DNA of 64,000 nucleotides, from positions 12,400,001 through 12,464,000 of the forward strand of contig OZ017797.1 in the NCBI GenBank assembly GCA_963969395.1, given 5' to 3'. Shown in pieces: positions 58,372 through 64,000 of this stretch. A program made the translations under genes and the position numbers. Below the pieces are notes generated by a model, which saw only the letters and a program-made list of their open reading frames with translations, was not told the DNA's origin and ran no database searches. Within the stretch, counting starts at the first letter, position 1. Every line of letters starts with the position of its first letter. The stretch comes from Pseudoscleropodium purum. Taxonomy: Eukaryota > Streptophyta > Bryopsida > Hypnales > Brachytheciaceae.

Positions 58372-59300
58372 TTAACCCCTAAATTCCCATTGTCCCCTTG
58401 GGGGACAAATCAAATTTTGGGTAGGTTCTTGTAACCTCAATTTTTGGTGAATTGTTTTGAAACTTTTTTGTAAGATAGAAAAACTGATTATCTGCATGGG
58501 AATATAATTTTTATTTCAATTGGTGCCTGGGAGTAAAAGTTATGCTATAAAAAGCTTGAAACTGAACTCATCAGGCAGCACAAAAAAAATTGCAAAAAAT
58601 CAAAATAAATTTTATTTTATTTTTCCTCTAAAATTTTTCATTTTTGTCTACATGTGAAGCTTTGATTCGTTCTATTTGGACTAATAATGAAAAAGTTAAG
58701 GATAATCTTGTTTGGGGGGCAATTTTAGCATCTTCCTAAAAAAATAATCTTTAGGATTCATTTCTGAATGCAATTTTCATAATTTTTCACAATTTCTTTT
58801 TTGAGAATGTTGTGTTTTTTTGCTAAAACAATCTCACCATTGGAATTATTGTCTTTCAATCCCATCTTGGAGTTATTGACAATTTAGTTTTTTTTCCAAT
58901 CTTGGACCTACTTCTACTTAGCATTTTTTTAGAGAATGAAAATCAAGTTTCTTTTTTGGAAATTTTTTTCCTAGACTTTCAACTCAATTCTTCAACACAA
59001 AAGTTTTTTTATTCAAAATCTGTAGTGCAAAAGAATTCCACAATTTGTGGTCAAAGTCATCTGAAATTGCAAGTTGGTGTTCACAAAAAATTTCTTTTTC
59101 AACTTTGAATGCTAATATCTTTCAATCTATACAGTCAAACTTCATGAAATTTTTACTACATGAGCTAAGGCAAGTGAAGTACAAGATCCAATGGTTAGAT
59201 TTTAAAAATAATTTTTTTTGTTTTCTAAGGTGAACGCAGCAAAAATGGCAGTTTTGAGTGGTTTTTGACAGAAAAATGGCTTTGGGACTTTAAGAGTTAA
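58372..59300. mobile_element. Long TTAA-flanked TIR element, 929 bp
   Basis: The left end TTAACCCCTAAATTCCCA and the right end TGGGACTTTAAGAGTTAA are inverted copies (14 of 18) with TTAA at both borders. The interior is AT-rich and shows no transposase frame, so it is non-autonomous or decayed. Confidence 0.65.
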
Positions 59301-60250
59301 ATTTAGACACTTTATTTTGAACACCTAATGGTATATTTACTTGAAGATTGAAGAAAGTGTGAGATGCAACTTACATTCTTGTGAAATTTAGGATAATTTA
59401 AAATAAATCTAATATGAGAGTAACAATTCTTCTAAGATTGAGAGTTGCATTATACAAATTGAAGAGAGGAAACATAACCTTTGAGTATCAAATAAAGAAC
59501 AAAGAAGCTAATCTCCCCCCTTTGGATTTTATTCAAAATACCCTCACTATATTATTTCAAAATCTAATTATTGTGAAGATTATAATTCCATAGGGTGCAA
59601 ATTATAACCTACAAGAATCTTAAATATAAATGATCCACAAATTCATATGCCGCCAATTATGCTTTATCTCCTTTGTAAAAGTACTTTGAATCTAATGAAT
59701 TCAAGTCCATAAAGGAAAATCATTCATGGTTTCTTCTTGGTACTTGGCACCTTGAAAAGTGCAAGTATTTCTAGAAACCCAAGTTGCAAATGACGGCCAA
59801 CTTAAATCCATCATTACACAGCAATACATAGTTTACAACTTACTAAGCGTACGTCCTTTTCACTAATAAGTACAGATTCGTCACTTACCACCAACAACGT
59901 ATTAACTTACCAACTCCGTTGCTCACAAGTAAGTAGTCACTCATTCCCAACTTACTTAGTTACTGACTAGTAAGTGAAGTACTGTAGTAAGTTAACTAAA
60001 AAAAGCCTCGCTACAGGAACGAGCTCCAATTCTCCACCCTACTCGGGCGACCTGGTCATGAACCCAGTCTGCACGAATTCCCGTTCTCGCTGCTACCATC
60101 GATTCTCCTCCCCGACTGTCCTCGCAGGAATCTTGGGAAGACGACGATACCGTAATTTCGATCAGCCGACAGTAATTACTTAGAAACTTTAAAGAGAAAT
60201 CGCTCCTCTCACCCCGATATTCAAGTTTCCCCATCCCCACAATCCGCCAA
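59301..60250. other. Intergenic DNA with an ACTTAC-rich stretch
   Basis: 59840-60000 contains repeated ACTTAC/GTAAGT motifs in both orientations. From about 60000 the sequence becomes GC-richer, consistent with the promoter side of the gene that follows. Confidence 0.4.
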
Positions 60251-61564
60251 TCCATGGTAGGAATTCGACAGCCATGGTGATGTCATCAACAACAACTTTG
60301 CTCAATTTCGATCCGAGCGCTTCCCCTGTCATTTTCTGTGAATTTTGGAAGTCTTGTTGTTTTGAGTCACGGCGATTGATTGAGCATTTTGATCGCCCGG
60401 AATCTAGCTTTCAGCGAGAATTGACCCTTCATTTCACGCTGGCAGTGATCAGCTGGCTCTAATTGCAAGCTATGGGGTTAGCTGCTTTATTGTTCTTTTG
60501 AATTGGAAGGATCATTGAGACAGGATTGTTAGTTTTTGGTGATGGTAGCATTAATTAGAGAGCCAATTGTCGGTAAATTTGGGCGAATTACCGTCTGTCA
60601 GTCTGTTGTGATCGAGCGGTGTGTGCGTAATTGCGGTGTGCGCAATCTTTGTGTGGTGTGTAAAGGAGATTTGATTCCCGGTAGTAGCAGAATTGGGGAA
60701 ATTTCCTCGAGTAGCCGAGGAGAACTAGAGCTAGAATCTGTGAACGTGCTTCAATCCGATCTCCGAGTCTCAAAGGTTCGCTGCAGGAACTAATTTGTGG
60801 TCGTCGTGTGCATGCATGATCGTTATGTACAGAGCTTCGGCGTGGATTCTGTGAAGATTCGACGAGCCTGGGTGCGTGCGGGGACGCGAGTGACGCTTCA
60901 TTTGCTTCGCAACTGGTTGAAGTGTCGTGAATTGAGTACGATTTGGAGATCGTTTTGAGAGGTGCGTGTGTAGTTCGATTCACTCCTTCCGGTTTCTCGC
61001 AATTCACGCTCCTGCATAGGTTTTGTCGGGTTATTGCTTGGGTTGGAGGTAATTCTTAGGTGCTCATTGCTGATCCCGAGGATGTTTCTCTCATTTGCAA
61101 TTCAGCTACACGTCAATTTGTACTTGAGAGCTAGCTATGGTGGCTTTTGTCGGCAAATCGAAAGTCGTCTAAAAGGTTTCTAAAATGACTCTGGAAGTTT
61201 TTTTGAATTATTGTTCAGTAAGGGTTGATCTTATCGACCTTTGGTGTTTTAACCACGCCGCAGTCCACTATACTTTGGATAGGACTTTGCTGGCTTCATC
61301 ACCTTATAGAACGCGAAGTCTGCCCAGCGGGTCCTCTATTCTACTTACGTCCCGGAATCCATTTGTACCGGATGTCTTTGTTTTCGTTTCTAAGGGCTGT
61401 TCTCTAGACTTAACATGCATGTCCCAGTTTTGCTCATGTATTAAATTCATTTCTAAGGGGTGTTCACTTTTACTGACCATGTCCAGGTACCCGTTTCGAA
61501 GGCATGTTTGAGGTTGTTATTTCTTGTTAAATTTCTTAGACATGTGAGGAGAGCATCTGCTGAG
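60251..61564 (+). other. Probable 5' leader and UTR intron(s) of the 61.6-kb gene
   Basis: GC-richer sequence with several short frames and no long one. A plausible acceptor (CATGTCCAG) ends at about 61487, shortly before the chosen ATG at 61565. Leader exon borders cannot be fixed. Confidence 0.35.
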
Positions 61565-64000
61565 ATGGCGGACATAAACCCTTTCCTGGGAGACAATTAC
61601 CGTGAACTCCATGCCATGCGTGGAAGCTCGGTTATCCAAAGCGAGCAGGCTGCAAGAGATTCAGCTATTGAAGTGGTGGGAAGACAATTAGATGAGGCGC
61701 AGTATCCGAGTAGCAGCTCTAAAGCCGATTTGGGTCTCAAGAGTGTTATCGATGAGGATGTAAATACGCTACACCCAAGTTATAAGACGGCCTTGCAGCA
61801 CTTTCCAGTCAAGAATGCGAGGGTGGGTGCAGGAAGAGTATCAGATTCGCTGCCAGTTTTTGATCCTGAGTACCACAAGGGTGATCTTTATGGACATTCA
61901 AGTGCAAGCCGAACTGACGCCCTTACTGTGGGTTCGTATGCCGCACAGTTGGGTTCAAATCAAGCCTCAACTTCTGATGAAGAAGAAAATATTAGAGAGG
62001 ATACTTCTCTTTATATTTCTGATCACAGAGCTGATGAAGACCAAGCGAATGAAAAGTTCCGGCTTTGCCTCGTCGCCCCAAAGTCGATCTCAGATTGCGT
62101 GGCATTCGTGAAATATGAGGTAACTCAATATTCTCTCCATTTGTCATCATCATTGCAAGATATTGCTTTCCTGGATCTAGTTGTATTTCTTGTGCATGCA
62201 CCGCTTTGCACTGGTCAAAGCAATTACCTTGAGATAAGAAGGAATTCGACGTCTTCATTGGTGCAAAAATCGAAAGTTTTTTTGTTATATTTTATTTTGT
62301 TCCATGTTGACATTGCACTAGTCCATTACAAAAAATGAGCATGAAATTATGTCACAAATGCATTGGATTCTTTTAAGCTTGTTTTCTCACCCCTACTTAT
62401 ACATGATATAGGTTCAAATTTTAACTTTTTAATCTCAAGTTTGTTGCATCGATTTGTACACCTTAAATTTTCCCTTATACACGTGGTTGACTAGCTCGTA
62501 TGATCCTAGAAACCTTTAACCACTTAACATAGCACATGTGCTAATCTCCTGTGTTTGTAAATCGTGTTAGTCTGTATTGCCTTAATATATTTGACAATCT
62601 TGGTTCAGGGATTGTTGGGAGAACCGATAGCAGTTGAGTTGCATCTTGAAGAAACTCTCGACTTCTTCGGCTTTCCATACAATTTCTGGTTCTCCGAAGC
62701 TCTACCTCGGAGGGAGGAACGTAACACCGGGCTTGCATACCACTTCACTATCAGTGACATTCCTGCGTCCGCTGGGTTCGTCACCAACACAATCAGTTCC
62801 ATATTGAATAATTTTAGTGGGGCGAAACTGGACTCCGAAAGGGTAGTAATTTCGACTGTCAAGGAGCTAAGAAAATGTCTGTCGTTTCGGTTCGATGTAA
62901 TTAACGAAAGAGGCGAGGTGCTGAAGAGCGATTCGCTGGGTGTAATCCAATGGTTGGCTATGATGACCCAAATGATCTTCGTGGTCAACCCCTCCAACAT
63001 TGTCGAGTGTGTCAGAGAGTTTCTGAGGGTTCGCTATGGGCATAAATTCAAAGAGTTCATGCTTCGAGGTTACTCCTACAGTCACGGTAAGCCTTTACTG
63101 GGAACAGTAGCTAACTGGGCTGCCAAAGTTGCAGATGAATATGGTGGTTCCAAGATGCCAGACGCTGCTCACAAAAAGACTGTTGGGCTGAAAATGTTCA
63201 TCCTCTGCCTGGGGCTATTCGAGCTTCTGAAGGAGCTGGCCCGCTATGAGGAAGGTCAAGTCGCCATGGACAAGCTCTATGAGGTATACGAAGTCATCCT
63301 CTGTGCTCTCCACAAATTTTCAATCTCTGGATGTGATTACACCCCTCCACCCATTTCCCACAGAATCTTTCAAGAAGGAGTTTCGGAGCTCGTTGGACGC
63401 ATCTCGCGGTTCTCCTTCGATTGGATCTCCCAACTGCAAATCCTTGGGAGGTATGATACCACTTTTAGTTTCCTGGAAAAAGTGGCAGAGTTTCAGCTTG
63501 ACATGAGAGATGTCCCCAGGCGAAAGAACGCGGAGCAAGCCTATCGAAGTGCTGTCAACAACATGCTGAATACCAACGAGTCATTCGTCAAGGCAAAGGC
63601 GTTGAGAAAACGTACCTTTCGGAAAGTTTTGTTTGCTGCCCCAACTTTTCCTACTTTTTTATTACAGTCTCGTGAGTTGCAGGCCTGGATGAGAGGTGCA
63701 GCAGATTGGGATCCAACTGAAAACATAGATGATGAGATTCGTGCTGAGCTTCAGGGTACTCTACATCAGTGGTTCACCAAAGTCATGCCTGATCATTTGA
63801 GGCATCAATCCTCTAGGCGGAAGGCAGAATTCTGGCAGCAGCATCTGGAGCTCATTGTTGCACATGTCGAATGTGAAGCAGTTTTTGAGAATTCGGTCGT
63901 TCTTCCGGTCTTTCTTTCTTCATCTTTTCGGGAACATATCGTCGAAATGCTCCTTCAGATCATGTCGAAACCGGCTTCGGAGTTCGGAAGGAAATCCGAA
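61565..64000 (+). CDS. Large unrecognised protein, 5' part, runs off the window
   Basis: Exon 1 (61565-62119, 185 codons) starts MADINPFLGDN. It is acidic and Ser-rich and ends KYE at a GT donor. Exon 2 starts at 62609 after TGGTTCAG and stays open in the same frame to the window end, giving at least 464 more codons and about 649 residues visible. Conserved-looking stretches include LDFFGFPYNFWFSEALPRRE, LAYHFTISDIPASAG, IQWLAMMTQMIFVV, FMLRGYSYSHGKPLLG and AWMRGAADWDPTENID. There is no signal peptide and no clear membrane segment, so a soluble, mostly helical protein is likely. 63626-63667 or 63626-63682 could be a very short frame-neutral intron (42 or 57 bp, after GGAAA, with a T-rich tract and CAG). 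I do not recognise the family. The long open frame with normal codon use makes it a real gene. Confidence 0.75.

Overview
This looks like nuclear DNA of a land plant, most likely a seed-free one (bryophyte, lycophyte or fern; the genus cannot be fixed by eye). The conserved genes are plant-type and rich in introns: a complex III subunit, an H2B ubiquitin ligase of the HUB/BRE1 family and a plastid-targeted-looking beta-propeller protein. They sit in very AT-rich, repeat-filled intergenic DNA with Ty3/gypsy and hAT remains. No bacterial operons, rRNA genes or CRISPR arrays were seen.

Layout. 1-3.1 kb: decayed Ty3/gypsy element on the minus strand (gag, zinc knuckle, protease, start of RT) with a probable LTR. 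3.1-9.1 kb: repeats, including a diverged partial copy (block A) of the sequence at 11.5-12.9 kb (block B). 9.6-10.6 kb: intact single-exon von Willebrand A-domain gene (minus). 12.8-15.1 kb: broken aldo/keto reductase gene (minus). 16.6-18.1 kb: intact GH43-like beta-propeller gene (plus). 20.9-21.6 kb: RING finger gene with one in-frame stop (minus). 24.5-26.0 kb: four-exon QCR7 gene (plus). 26.6-27.2 kb: decayed unrecognised coding sequence (minus). 29.8-38.8 kb: complete HUB/BRE1 gene (plus), for which a 20-exon model gives 902 residues. 39.6-59.3 kb: almost only repeats, MITE-like elements, a decayed hAT-type transposase (53.4-55.9 kb, minus), microsatellites and tandem repeats. 61.6-64.0 kb: 5' part of a large open gene of unknown function that leaves the window.

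The most unusual pattern is a family of non-autonomous elements whose ends read TTAA-CCCTTAAATGCC and its inverted complement. It occurs as short (about 220-235 bp) and long (0.6-1.2 kb) forms between about 3.6 and 59.3 kb. A TTAA-type 4-bp target and CCC...GGG ends are the hallmark of piggyBac-like elements, which are not usual in plants. A second MITE family (ends AAGGTAGGAGG), a 315-bp hAT-like MITE with an 8-bp target duplication, and the A/B pair that dates some insertions add to a picture of active past transposition.

The intact genes are unrelated housekeeping or regulatory genes and do not form a pathway: QCR7 acts in mitochondrial respiration, HUB in chromatin and the beta-propeller protein probably in plastids. 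All splice sites and gene models were worked out by eye from reading frame, GT/AG borders and remembered family features. No alignment or database search was run.
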